Positions 16,506 through 25,149 of a DNA stretch of 64,000 nucleotides are shown here, in pieces. A model generated the notes under the pieces. That model searched no databases. It saw only the letters and a program-made list of their open reading frames with translations, and was not told the DNA's origin. Positions within the stretch are counted from its first letter, which is position 1. Each line of letters opens with the position of its first letter. A program made the translations under genes and the position numbers. The stretch spans positions 1-64,000 of the forward strand of contig JACJYG010000010.1 in the NCBI GenBank assembly GCA_020636215.1, in the 5' to 3' direction. The stretch is from Lewinellaceae bacterium (GTDB lineage Bacteria; Bacteroidota; Bacteroidia; Chitinophagales; Saprospiraceae).

Positions 16506-17966
16506 TTAACCCTGGCTTCCCTCCGTCCTATCCACGATTTCCCCTTTTAGTGTCGCACTGCTGGCTTCATGGACTTTTACCCAGACATAATCGCCGGGTT
16601 GGAGGCCATCTGCCTTGGGGAACACAATCATTTTATTCTGAGAGTTGCGGCCTTTGAATTCCTGGTCCGACTTCCTTGAATCGCCTTCGATGAGCACCTG
16701 GAAGGTTTTTCCGATATCTGCCTGATTGTGGCGGTGGGAAACCTGGGTTTGCAGGTCAATGACCTCCTGCAGGCGCCGCTTTTTGACCTTCAGGGGGATA
16801 TCGTCCGGGTATTTGCGGGCAGCAAGGGTGCCGGGCCGCTCGGAGTAGAAAAACATGTAGGACATGCTGTAATTAGCATATTCGATCATGCTGAGGGTGT
16901 CCGCGTGTTCTTCTTCTGTTTCTGTGCAGAAACCGGTGATGATGTCGGACGAAATGGCGCAATCCGGGATGATCTCATAAATGCGGCGCACCTTGTTTTT
17001 ATACCAATCCCGGTCATAGGTGCGGTTCATGAGTTCCAGGATTCGGCTGTTTCCTGATTGTACCGGTAGGTGGATGTAATTACAAATGTTATCGTACTTC
17101 GCCATGGCGTATAGCACCTCGTCGGTAATGTCTTTAGGGTGGGAAGTAGAAAAGCGCACGCGAAGGGTGGGATGCACCAGAGCTACCATTTCCAGGAGTT
17201 GGGCGAAAGTGACGATCTTGCCGTTTTCCGGGTTTTCCCATTTGTAGGAATCCACATTTTGCCCCAGCAAGGTTACTTCGCGATAGCCTTTTTCAAACAG
17301 ATCGGTTGCTTCCGCTACGATGCTGAAGGCGTTTCGGCTGCGCTCGCGCCCGCGGGTAAAGGGCACTACGCAGAAGGAACACATATTATCACAGCCCCGC
17401 ATAATAGAGATAAAGCCTGTCACGCCGTTAGAGTCCAGCCGTAGGGGGCTGATGTCGGCATAGGTTTCTTCACGGGAAAGCAGAACATTGATCCCCTTTT
17501 CCCCTTCACCCGCCGATTCGATCAAACCGGGCAGGTCGCGGTAGGCGTCCGGCCCAACGACCAGGTCGACCAGTTTTTCTTCTTCGAGTAGTTTTTTCTT
17601 GAGGCGCTCGGCCATACAACCCAATACGCCAACCAAAGCGCCAGGGCGCTGAGCCTTCATTTTGTCAAAGATCCTTAGTCGTTTGCGGACCGTTTCTTCG
17701 GCTTTCTCCCGGATCGAACAGGTGTTGACCAGAATGAGGTCGGCCTCTTCCAACATACGGGTAGGGCGGTAACCTGCCTCGGCCAGGATAGAGGCCACAA
17801 TTTCGCTGTCGCTGAAGTTCATCTGGCAGCCGTAGCTTTCAATATAGAAATGCTTGGTTGCCCCTTCAGCACTGGTTTCCTGCCGTTCCTGGTAGAAAGC
17901 CTCGCCCTGCCTGCTTTCGTCAATTTCTTTTTTTATGCCTACGAGAGTAGGATTATTATCGTACAT
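16506..17966 (-). CDS. miaB: tRNA-2-methylthio-N6-dimethylallyladenosine synthase
   Basis: Radical-SAM methylthiotransferase that modifies A37 of tRNAs reading codons that begin with U. The 486 residues contain the N-terminal cluster cysteines Cys47, Cys83 and Cys117, the radical-SAM triad Cys192, Cys196 and Cys199 in RGCDNMCSFC, and a C-terminal TRAM domain (GKTFQVLIEGDSRK to YVWVKVHEAS). The first 38 residues before FYIESYGCQMN are a non-conserved extension common in Bacteroidota. It heads the minus-strand pair with the sigma-54 activator (133-bp gap containing an ACTATTAACC-like tract). Confidence 0.96.
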   Translation of the reverse strand: MYDNNPTLVGIKKEIDESRQGEAFYQERQETSAEGATKHFYIESYGCQMNFSDSEIVASILAEAGYRPTRMLEEADLILVNTCSIREKAEETVRKRLRIFDKMKAQRPGALVGVLGCMAERLKKKLLEEEKLVDLVVGPDAYRDLPGLIESAGEGEKGINVLLSREETYADISPLRLDSNGVTGFISIMRGCDNMCSFCVVPFTRGRERSRNAFSIVAEATDLFEKGYREVTLLGQNVDSYKWENPENGKIVTFAQLLEMVALVHPTLRVRFSTSHPKDITDEVLYAMAKYDNICNYIHLPVQSGNSRILELMNRTYDRDWYKNKVRRIYEIIPDCAISSDIITGFCTETEEEHADTLSMIEYANYSMSYMFFYSERPGTLAARKYPDDIPLKVKKRRLQEVIDLQTQVSHRHNQADIGKTFQVLIEGDSRKSDQEFKGRNSQNKMIVFPKADGLQPGDYVWVKVHEASSATLKGEIVDRTEGSQG

Positions 17967-18229
17967 CTTCTTCTGAAAAATTTTAGCCTTATTTTGTGTA
18001 TTGCCGGCTTTGCCAGCATCGTATAAAAAGCTTTAACGAACGGAATGGTTCAATAGCCAGGCCGCAAAGATAAGGATTTTTGCCGCCAGCCGTGACATTT
18101 TGGCAGTTCCTTTTTCATAATTTGTATCCGCGCCTCCAACCTTCTGTTTGGAGCCGCCATTTTTCAGCCACCTTCTACGGCCGGAAGGCCGGAGGTAGGG
18201 GATTATCCACTAAAAAATCTGAATACCAC

Positions 18230-19063
18230 ATGAAAACCACCAATTGGCCCATCCTGATGCTTCTGGCTTTGTTTACGCTGGCTTGTCATGGTAGCCGCAG
18301 TGCTCCCGAAATGGCTTCGGATAATATTAATACGTTCACTGGCGCCGATGCCAAAATGGCCTCAGAAGAAGAATACCGGCAGTCTGCTTCAGGCGGGGAA
18401 TCCCCCCAGGCCCTACCGGAAAAAAAGATCATCCGAACAGCCAATATGCGGATGGAAGTGAAGGATTTTAAGAAGGCGCAGCAGGAGATTGCCGCTCTGG
18501 TATTACGGATGGAGGCGGAAGTCATCAGTGAGGAAATTCAGCAGTATGGCGAAATGTTGGAAAACCGGATGGTCCTCAAAGTCAAACCCGAGCGCTTTGA
18601 TTCCATGCTCAATAGCCTGGAACAGCTCGCCACTTATGTCGATTTCCGATCGGTCAACGCCGAGGACGTTACCCGGCAGTATATCGACCTGGAAACCCGG
18701 CTGTCGTCCAAGCGCGCTGTAGTGGAACGCTACCGCGAATTGCTGAAGCAGGCCAAAAATGTAGAGGAAGTATTGGCCGTGGAAGAAAACCTTCGTAAAG
18801 TAGTGGAGGAGATCGAATCGATCGAAGGACAATTGCAATACCTCAGCCGGCAAGTGGACTACAGCACCATTAACCTCACTTTTTATGAAAAAACGGATCA
18901 GCCCTTGCTCCGTCGCTCGTTCATGAATCGCATCGGTGAGGGCTTTACCCGGGGCTGGTATCTGCTGAAAGACCTGGCAGTAGGCCTCGTATCCATTTGG
19001 CCAATCCTGCTGATCCTTGTACTTGGAGTGTGGTGGTGGGTGCGCCGCAGAAGGAAGCACTAA
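18230..19063 (+). CDS. DUF4349 lipoprotein with coiled coil and C-terminal membrane helix
   Basis: From ATG 18230 the protein is 277 residues with a lipoprotein signal ending LFTLAC (Cys19). An in-frame upstream ATG at 18080 would place 50 unlikely residues before it. The central region matches the DUF4349 pattern: KKIIRTANMRMEVKDF, a long heptad-rich coiled coil (VVERYRELLKQAKNVEEVLAVEENLRKV, split over residues about 165-210) and LQYLSRQVDYSTINLTFYE. A transmembrane helix (VSIWPILLILVLGVWWWV) ends in a basic tail. The family is of unknown function and probably spans the periplasmic side of the membrane. It is divergent from miaB by about 260 bp. Confidence 0.85.
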   Translation: MKTTNWPILMLLALFTLACHGSRSAPEMASDNINTFTGADAKMASEEEYRQSASGGESPQALPEKKIIRTANMRMEVKDFKKAQQEIAALVLRMEAEVISEEIQQYGEMLENRMVLKVKPERFDSMLNSLEQLATYVDFRSVNAEDVTRQYIDLETRLSSKRAVVERYRELLKQAKNVEEVLAVEENLRKVVEEIESIEGQLQYLSRQVDYSTINLTFYEKTDQPLLRRSFMNRIGEGFTRGWYLLKDLAVGLVSIWPILLILVLGVWWWVRRRRKH

Positions 19064-19068
19064 CGTTC

Positions 19069-19088
19069 ATCCGAACTCCAGTTCGGAT
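19069..19088 (+). terminator. Short hairpin after the DUF4349 gene
   Basis: ATCCGAACT (19069-19077) pairs with AGTTCGGAT (19080-19088) around a 2-nt centre, six bases after the stop codon. It is followed by TTAAAATT rather than a clean T-run. A second near-palindrome with the same GAAC core follows at 19117. Confidence 0.5.
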
Positions 19089-19136
19089 ATTAAAATTCAA
19101 CCTTATTACAACAGGCCGAACTCGTGTTCGTCAGAA

Positions 19137-19235
19137 CTAGCCCATCTTATTCTTACCTGAGAACCCCATAATGATGGGCACGAAGAACAAAACGAAGGCG
19201 AATAATAGGATCAGAAAAGTACTACCGGGCGTCAT
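19137..19235 (-). CDS. Possible 32-residue single-helix membrane protein
   Basis: ATG at 19235 opens a 32-codon frame ending TAG. The product starts MTPGST, has one strongly hydrophobic segment (FLILLFAFVLFFVPIIMGF) and a basic tail (SGKNKMG), which is the topology of a genuine small membrane protein. It is too short to match a family from memory, no clear promoter was found, and the frame could be chance. It lies downstream of the TonB receptor on the same strand, beyond its hairpin. Confidence 0.35.
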   Translation of the reverse strand: MTPGSTFLILLFAFVLFFVPIIMGFSGKNKMG

Positions 19236-19333
19236 GGCTTCAGGATTTTGTGGTGAATTTTTTCACCTACAAGTTAAAATGCCAGGGCGTTTACGGGAGT
19301 GATGTTTATCAGAGGAGCGGGTGATTTTTATTA

Positions 19334-19364
19334 GTGAGGGCATTTTCCCAAAAAATGCCCTCAC
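19334..19364. terminator. Strong 13-bp hairpin terminator of the TonB receptor gene
   Basis: GTGAGGGCATTTT (19334-19346) and AAAATGCCCTCAC (19352-19364) form a perfect 13-bp stem with a 5-nt loop, 18 bp past the receptor stop. On the minus strand it is followed by an A/T-rich stretch; on the plus strand by TTCATTTTA. Confidence 0.8.
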
Positions 19365-19381
19365 TTCATTTTACCCCGTGG

Positions 19382-21715
19382 TTAAAACTTAAAGTCCATC
19401 CGCGCCGTCAGATTTCGGGGCGGGTCGAGCAGGCCCGGGCGGGAGGAGTATTCAATGTTGGCCAAATTATTCAGAAGCAGAGAAACTTTCATATGCTCCG
19501 AAAAGCTATAGCCGGTTCGGAGGTTGATCAGGGTGTAGCCCTGGTCGTGTTTCTCCCGGAACCTTTTCAGCCCGCCGATGATGAGCAGGAAAGGGGAATC
19601 AATGGCTTCGATATTGCTGTTATGAAAAACCTCTACCCCGAGGAAAGCTCCCTTGTATTTCGTTTCCAGATCGAACTTGAACAAATGCCGGGAGCGATAT
19701 TTAAGGATGTTATCGTCGGAGGAGGAGTTCTGGGCATTGATTTGGGCAATGGTCGGGGTCTCGCCAGCAGCAACTTGTGTTGTATCAAATTCCAGAAAAC
19801 GAGGGTCAACAAAGGTGTAGCCTGTCAGCAGGGTGAAAGGAAGCCCGAATAGATCCCCCTGGCCGGCTGCGGTGACCTCAAATCCAACGGATTCGGTATC
19901 GCCAATATTGATGGAACGGAAGTCGCTGGAAAGTGTGCCGTCGACTGGGTCGCGTTGGGTCACCAGGTTGAATTCCATCATGTTATAGTAGCGGAAAGTG
20001 AAAGCTGCCAGGTCGAGGTATCCTTTAAAGGAAGAGATCTGGAAGCCTTGTTTGATGCCGATCTCGGCGCTCCAGCCTGTCTCTGATTGGAGCGTCGGAT
20101 TGGGCAGCACATTGAAAAAACCGACGTTAGTCACGATAAATTTCTCGGCCACAGTTGGAAAGCGATAGCCCTGCCCCCACGAGGCCCGGAGAAAAGTCGC
20201 TTCCGCCGCCCGGTAGTTGAGCCCGAAACGGACCACCGGCTTGGATTCCTGCTCGTTAGAGGGGAGTACTTCCCGGTCTTTGTTTCCAATCTTATAAATG
20301 AAGCCGGGATTTTTCAACAGATTGTCTTCGTAGCGAAAGCCTGCCGAAACATTGAGCCGGTCGAAGAATTTTTTATCCAGTTGGAGATAGGCCGCATAAT
20401 TTCTGGATTTGAAGGTGGTATCTCCGTATAGTTCTGCTTTAATGTAAGTGCCCTGGTATACTGCGCCGGCTGAAACGACCAAACCGATATCCGGCATCTG
20501 CCGCTGAAACTGATACTCGGCGTAGTACATATCGGAAGAGTTGCCCTGATTGTTGTCATTATTGTTGTCGACGTTGAAAAAACGCCCCTGCAGGCGGTGG
20601 CGGTTGCCACCTTTATCGTAGTAATTCAGGTAAGGGTCGATGTTGTAACGAAAGCGCTCGCGGTTAGAGAATGTGCTGGGCACGCCGACGTAGGCCATGG
20701 TATCGGAAACCCAGTAGAAAAAGGAGGCCGTTTTACCGGCGTTGAGATTGCCGTTCAACCCAATGGTGAGGCGGTCGGTGACGCGGTACCGGGTGCTGAA
20801 ATTGAAGCGCCCGAATTCTCTGAAAGCGTCTTTATTGACGCTCTCTTCTTTAAGATAATAGCTGCCCAGCACCAGGTCGAGCTTGCCGATCTTGCGGCGG
20901 TGCGCCAGCTGAGCGCCCATGGTGTAGGGAGAACGGTCCCACCATTTCAGGCGTTTGTCGGCAGGGTCAAAAAAATGCGTGTAATAAACGGCCGCTTCCG
21001 TCTCGGGTTGCGACTTGGGGTAGGCTGTGCGCACGTTGATGATGCCGTTGAGGGCCGAGGAGCCAAAGAGGGCGGAAGCGGCGCCTTTCACTACTTCAAC
21101 CTGCGAGATATTCTCGATAGGCACATCGTCCCAGTTGGGGAAACCGGCGTCGGCAGTCAGAATAGGCATGTCATCGACCAGCAACAAAACACGGCTCCCG
21201 GCGCCTTGAGAATAGCCTGAACCGGCCCGGATATTGGCCTGGCCGTCGATCACGGTTACACCGGGCAGTTTTTCGATGGCGGCGTCAAGAGTGAGTTTGC
21301 CGGTGCTCTGGATCAGGCCGGGCCGCAAGACTTCCATCGAAACGGTAACTTCACTTAGCGGCTTGCTGTGCTTGCCGCTGGTTACCGTAGCCGTTTCCAG
21401 AACGGCGGCTTCCTGCTTCAAGGCGACATTCAATTCAAAGGACTGCCCGCTTTCCAGGTCAACGTCCCGGTTGAGGGCTTCATAACCGACGTAATGAAAT
21501 GTGAGGGTATACTGTCCCGGTGGCAGCGAAAGGGTATAACTGCCGTTAAAATCCGTAACAGTCCCGGTAGTGCCGGCAATTACCGTGGCTGCGATCAGCG
21601 GCTCTCCGGTAGATGCATCAGCAGCTACCCCTTTGACCGTGGCATTTTGTGCATAAAGATTAGGAAAGATCAGGGCCAGCAAACAAAAAATCGTAAGTGT
21701 TTTGCTCATGTGCAA
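19382..21715 (-). CDS. TonB-dependent outer-membrane receptor
   Basis: A 777-residue receptor importing an unknown ligand across the outer membrane with TonB energy. The order is: signal peptide (cleaved near LYAQ, residue 23), a carboxypeptidase-regulatory-like beta domain (ATVKGVAADASTGEPLIAAT to YTLTFHYVGYEA), a plug domain (SKPLSEVTVSMEVL, LPGVTVIDGQANIRAG, VDDMPIL, VEVVKGAASALFGSSALNGI) and a 22-strand-type barrel ending MDFKF, with the terminal Phe usual for BAM substrates. A second ATG two codons in (21709) is an equally good start. It stands alone, with no SusD, FecR or iron gene adjacent, so the substrate is open; vitamin, metal or siderophore are possibilities. A strong hairpin ends the transcript. 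Confidence 0.95.
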   Translation of the reverse strand: MHMSKTLTIFCLLALIFPNLYAQNATVKGVAADASTGEPLIAATVIAGTTGTVTDFNGSYTLSLPPGQYTLTFHYVGYEALNRDVDLESGQSFELNVALKQEAAVLETATVTSGKHSKPLSEVTVSMEVLRPGLIQSTGKLTLDAAIEKLPGVTVIDGQANIRAGSGYSQGAGSRVLLLVDDMPILTADAGFPNWDDVPIENISQVEVVKGAASALFGSSALNGIINVRTAYPKSQPETEAAVYYTHFFDPADKRLKWWDRSPYTMGAQLAHRRKIGKLDLVLGSYYLKEESVNKDAFREFGRFNFSTRYRVTDRLTIGLNGNLNAGKTASFFYWVSDTMAYVGVPSTFSNRERFRYNIDPYLNYYDKGGNRHRLQGRFFNVDNNNDNNQGNSSDMYYAEYQFQRQMPDIGLVVSAGAVYQGTYIKAELYGDTTFKSRNYAAYLQLDKKFFDRLNVSAGFRYEDNLLKNPGFIYKIGNKDREVLPSNEQESKPVVRFGLNYRAAEATFLRASWGQGYRFPTVAEKFIVTNVGFFNVLPNPTLQSETGWSAEIGIKQGFQISSFKGYLDLAAFTFRYYNMMEFNLVTQRDPVDGTLSSDFRSINIGDTESVGFEVTAAGQGDLFGLPFTLLTGYTFVDPRFLEFDTTQVAAGETPTIAQINAQNSSSDDNILKYRSRHLFKFDLETKYKGAFLGVEVFHNSNIEAIDSPFLLIIGGLKRFREKHDQGYTLINLRTGYSFSEHMKVSLLLNNLANIEYSSRPGLLDPPRNLTARMDFKF

Positions 21716-22013
21716 TTGACAATTTGAGTGGGTAAATTGAATGTTACATAAGGCCCAAAGAGCAATTCGGAATAACGAAAATAGGTAAAAAAATTACCTG
21801 TGGCGTAAATTTCAGAAGAAATTGGGCCTGCTGTTACCGTTGGGAGTGTTAAGCCTGTCTGCCAAATGGCCATTATTTCTTAATTTCACCCCCTACAGGC
21901 TCTTTGACTGTCAAATGTCCTATATTGCAATACCGTAGTAGTGTTCAAATAATGTGGCACTTTAATTTTTTTAGGTTTACTATATCAATCATTAATCTAA
22001 TTTCCTTATCGCT
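21716..22013. other. 298-bp divergent promoter region, no clear motif
   Basis: AT-rich interval between the divergent TonB receptor and the 22014 cargo gene. It includes TTTG at 21903 and TATATTGC at 21921, but their spacing (14 nt) is wrong for a Bacteroidota promoter. No gene, repeat or hairpin of note was seen. Confidence 0.5.
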
Positions 22014-22823
22014 ATGAAGAAAGTCGTTCTACTTTTTTTGGGGTTTGTAACCTGGAGTGCAGTATCTGCCCAGGAAACTACTTGTTCGCCGGACCAGAAT
22101 GTCCCGGACTCCGTGGTGGTAGCACCGCTGCCGTATTCTCCTGACCGGCCCGATGGCGGCCTGACGGATACGGCCTGTGTGGGGGATTACTACAACTTTA
22201 CGTTCACCTTCAACATCCCGGCAACTTATACCACCGATTTTGGTGATATACCCCTGACTTCCGTGTCCATTGCTTCGGATGGCGCCATCCAGAACCTGCC
22301 GGCCGGCTTTGATTACGTATGTAATCCACCCAACTGTGTCTTTCCGGCGGAAACTAGCGGCTGTGTCATACTTTTTGGCACTCCAACCGCCGGCCAGGAA
22401 GGCGTGTATGACCTAAAGGTGGACGTTTTGGTTTCTACTTCTTTTATACCAATCAATCTGACTGCGCCCGACGACCTGGAGGCAGGCTCCAATTATTACC
22501 TGGTTGTCAAACCGGAAGGCTTTGAAAACTGCTACATGGTGGGCACGCAGGAAACCTTCGCTTCCCAATTCAGCATTCGCAACCAGCCTAATCCAACCAG
22601 CGGCTGGACGCAGATTGTCGTGGAAACCGAACAAAGCGGCGATTACGACTTTGTGGTGAGTGACATTTTTGGCAAAACCCTGCATCGCCAACACGTACAG
22701 ATCCATCCGGGCGAAAACCGCATCGATTTCGACGGCAGCCAGCTGCCCAATGGGTTCTACCTGTATTCCATCAGCGACGGCCGCGAAATGGTGAGCCGCA
22801 AACTGGCCATCAGCCGTAGATAG
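22014..22823 (+). CDS. Secreted protein with T9SS sorting domain (Ig-like N-terminal module)
   Basis: A 269-residue exported protein. The signal peptide ends at about VSAQ (residue 19). A cysteine-containing beta-sandwich module follows (PDSVVVAPLPYSPD, TSVSIASDGAIQNLPAGFDY, GCVILFGTPTAGQEGVYDLKVDV), resembling the putative Ig/cadherin-like domains found in Bacteroidota surface proteins. The C-terminal 75 residues are a T9SS type-A domain (IRNQPNPTSGW to the RKLAISRR end). The next gene encodes a longer protein with a related N-terminal module, so the two are likely paralogous cargo. No enzymatic motif is visible. A strong terminator follows at 22961. Confidence 0.82.
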   Translation: MKKVVLLFLGFVTWSAVSAQETTCSPDQNVPDSVVVAPLPYSPDRPDGGLTDTACVGDYYNFTFTFNIPATYTTDFGDIPLTSVSIASDGAIQNLPAGFDYVCNPPNCVFPAETSGCVILFGTPTAGQEGVYDLKVDVLVSTSFIPINLTAPDDLEAGSNYYLVVKPEGFENCYMVGTQETFASQFSIRNQPNPTSGWTQIVVETEQSGDYDFVVSDIFGKTLHRQHVQIHPGENRIDFDGSQLPNGFYLYSISDGREMVSRKLAISRR

Positions 22824-22960
22824 TCCAGTAGGTAGTATTCCGTTAGCACGTTTTGATCTCCAGCAACAAACCCTTCTGAAATAGGGAGTAAGCCTTTGTT
22901 CACCCTGAATTTTTACGGCTCACTCCCGGCGCCCTAGAAAGTTAGAACAATAACATAAAA

Positions 22961-22995
22961 GCAGCGCCTGCCTTCGGGCAGGGCGCCTGCTTTTT
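22961..22995 (+). terminator. UUCG-loop terminator after the 22014 gene
   Basis: GCAGCGCCTGCC (22961-22972), TTCG loop, then GGCAGGGCGCCTGC (22977-22990) with small bulges, followed by TTTTT at 22991-22995. A classical intrinsic terminator, separating this gene from the 23095 gene. Confidence 0.85.
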
Positions 22996-23094
22996 GTGTA
23001 TCATGGTTTCATTGCCTCTTGGCTTTGCAAACGGGGGGCCATGCAACCATTAACCTTCCCAGAGCTAATGCCATGGGTTTAAAACTTTAGGTCT

Positions 23095-24900
23095 ATGTCC
23101 AGAAATTTACTATTGTTGCTGCTTTTCTCTTTTACTACTGTTCTTTCCGCTCAGAACGGCTGCCCAGGCTGTATTGTCAGCCTGCCTGACAGCCTGTCGG
23201 CCGATACCATTTACCTCGGCGAGGCCCCAAATGGCCAGGTCGGTGTTTACTATGATTCTGACCTGAGCTTCCGCATGCCCAAAACCACTACGCCGGTGAA
23301 TGCCACCGACCCGGATACGCCTCCGGGCCTGACCATCTCTCAAATCACTATTCTGTCGGTTTCCAACCTGCCTCCGGGCCTGAGTTGGCAAGCCAACCAA
23401 ACCCAGTTTAACCCGGCTCAACAAACCGACGGTTGCGGCAAATTGTGCGGCGTGCCGCTGATTCCCGGCCTCTATAACGTAGAAGTAATCGTAGAGGCGC
23501 AGATCTTTGTCCTATCTCAAACCACAGCTTTTACCTTCCCGGTGCTCATCCTGCCAGGGACCAGCGTAACCGACGGCTTCACGCTCGAGAACAACAGTGG
23601 TTGTGGCTCCGTCACGGCCTCTTTCCTCAACAACGTGCCTTCCGGCGGGCAGGACGGCTATTCCTACTTCTGGGATTTTGGCAATGGCAACCAATCGGTG
23701 AATGAGAATCCCGTGCCGCAAATCTATACGGAACCGGGCGTGTACGAAATCCAATACGAAGCACAGATAGACACTTTCGGGTATCTGCTGACGGAAGTAG
23801 TGGTGGAAAGCGTGGCCTGCAATGATGTGCTCAACGGTGCTCCCGACCTGCGGGTAGAAATATGGGACCCCAACGGGGTGCGGATAATGGATACCCCTCA
23901 TATACAGAATGCCCAAACTCCGGTTGTTTTTACCCTCAATATCTTCATCGGCCCGGGCAACTACCTGTTGCGGGTGATGGACGAGGATAGCGGCCTGGAA
24001 GGCGGAGACGACGAGTGTGGAACGGTCAATTTTACCCAAAACTCCAATGGTTTTTTTGCCAGCGGCAGCCTGGAGGCCAGCCTGACGATCATCCATCCGG
24101 TAGATACCATTCTTTCCGTTGATACGGTAATTGTTTATGAACAACCGGAGACGCCTGTTTTATCCAGTATGTCGGAGTTCCCCTTTTGCGCCGGCGACAC
24201 TTTGTTGTTGCTGACGGATGAATTGGATGGCTTGCAATGGTACCAGGACAGCCTTCCGATCCTGGGCGCCGATAGCGCCAGCCTGCGGGTAGTGGATAAC
24301 GGTTCCTATTGGGTCATCCGTACTACTCCTGACGGCTGCAGCGCCACTTCTGAAGTGGCCGATGTCGCCTTCCCTCCGTTGCCGGTATCCCCGGTTTTTC
24401 AGAATTTCGATAACTTACTGACACTCTATGACCCCGGTAGCTTGCCGGATATTTACCAATTGCGGTGGTTCAGGGATGGCGTGCTGATTTCCGGTGTCAG
24501 TGATCAGGACTATTGCGTGGATGCCAGCGGCAGCTATACGCTGGAAGTCACCGACCTTTCCAGCGGATGCGCCAGCACCTACAGCCTCGAGGTCAGTTAC
24601 AACCCCAATTTCCCTGGTTGTATGCCCACCGCCACGGCAGAACCTTCTGCTTTATTCCACCTGGCCGCTTTTCCAAACCCGACATCGGGTGTGGTAAATA
24701 TACAGGGAACAATCCAGGCCCGGGAAGCCCGCTTGAGGCTCTACAACGCCCAGGGGCAATGGCTTGCTGCTCAAACAGTACCTGCCTCCGGAGGGCTGTT
24801 CTCGACAGCAATGGATCTGAGTTCCTATCCGGCCGGCTTGTATTGGCTGGCTATTCAGGCGGAAGGAAGGACGGAGCAGGTCAAAGTGTTAAAGCAATAG
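23095..24900 (+). CDS. Secreted multidomain protein with PKD-like and T9SS sorting domains
   Basis: A 601-residue exported protein. The signal peptide ends near LSAQ (residue 20). The N-terminal module (PDSLSADTIYLGEAPNGQ, SVSNLPPGLSWQANQ, GKLCGVPLIPGLYNVEV) is related to that of the preceding gene. A PKD-like domain (YSYFWDFGNGNQSVNENP with YTEPGVYEIQYEA) follows at about 185-245, then a strand-rich region with WDPNGVRIMDTP, two Ig-like stretches (GLQWYQDSLPILGADSASL; RWFRDGVLISGVSDQDY) and the T9SS type-A domain (LAAFPNPTSGVVNIQG to the end). It is probably a surface adhesin or binding protein; no catalytic motif is seen. A paired-palindrome element lies 7 bp after the stop. Confidence 0.85.
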   Translation: MSRNLLLLLLFSFTTVLSAQNGCPGCIVSLPDSLSADTIYLGEAPNGQVGVYYDSDLSFRMPKTTTPVNATDPDTPPGLTISQITILSVSNLPPGLSWQANQTQFNPAQQTDGCGKLCGVPLIPGLYNVEVIVEAQIFVLSQTTAFTFPVLILPGTSVTDGFTLENNSGCGSVTASFLNNVPSGGQDGYSYFWDFGNGNQSVNENPVPQIYTEPGVYEIQYEAQIDTFGYLLTEVVVESVACNDVLNGAPDLRVEIWDPNGVRIMDTPHIQNAQTPVVFTLNIFIGPGNYLLRVMDEDSGLEGGDDECGTVNFTQNSNGFFASGSLEASLTIIHPVDTILSVDTVIVYEQPETPVLSSMSEFPFCAGDTLLLLTDELDGLQWYQDSLPILGADSASLRVVDNGSYWVIRTTPDGCSATSEVADVAFPPLPVSPVFQNFDNLLTLYDPGSLPDIYQLRWFRDGVLISGVSDQDYCVDASGSYTLEVTDLSSGCASTYSLEVSYNPNFPGCMPTATAEPSALFHLAAFPNPTSGVVNIQGTIQAREARLRLYNAQGQWLAAQTVPASGGLFSTAMDLSSYPAGLYWLAIQAEGRTEQVKVLKQ

Positions 24901-24907
24901 TACTGAG

Positions 24908-24958
24908 TAAACTTCCGAAGTTTACTCAGGAAAAGCTTGGATAAACTTCGGAAGTTTT
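24908..24958. repeat. Paired-palindrome element, copy A
   Basis: TAAACTTCCGAAGTTTA (24908-24924), a 17-nt spacer, then TAAACTTCGGAAGTTTT (24942-24958). The second arm is the reverse complement of the first apart from the last base, and each arm is itself nearly palindromic. The first is extended by CTGAG / CTCAG into a 13-bp stem and probably terminates the 23095 gene. The same arrangement recurs at 41820-41870. Confidence 0.85.
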
Positions 24959-25008
24959 GCTTTGAAAGCTATGAAACAGTGAAGTCTCTGAAATTCAAAA
25001 ATATATAT

Positions 25009-25016
25009 TACATTTG
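25009..25016 (+). promoter_or_regulatory. Probable -7 element of the S9 peptidase gene
   Basis: TACATTTG exactly matches TAnnTTTG. A TCTG at 24987-24990 with an 18-nt spacer is the nearest -33 candidate. The start would be near 25023, giving a leader of about 125 nt. Confidence 0.5.
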
Positions 25017-25149
25017 CCCCGGAGCGGCTGGCAATGACAGCTCATTGCAGAAGAAAACGCGCTAATTCAACTTTCCTTTACCATAATCCCATCTGAACAA
25101 TTCTGTTCATTTTTCCCTATAGGGGCCCCTATTTGAACATTGATTGTAT

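Larger units (their letters stand above)
19064..19381. other. 318-bp convergent interval with hairpins and one small frame
   Basis: It holds two near-palindromes after the DUF4349 gene (ATCCGAACT / AGTTCGGAT at 19069-19088 and CGAACTCGTGTTCG at 19117-19130), a possible 32-residue minus-strand gene (19137-19235) and a strong hairpin (19334-19364) before the TonB receptor stop. Confidence 0.7.

Noticed and set aside
21903..21928. Promoter TTTG / TATATTGC upstream of the 22014 gene
   Set aside because: Spacing is only 14 nt and the -7 match is poor, unlike the other promoters in the window.
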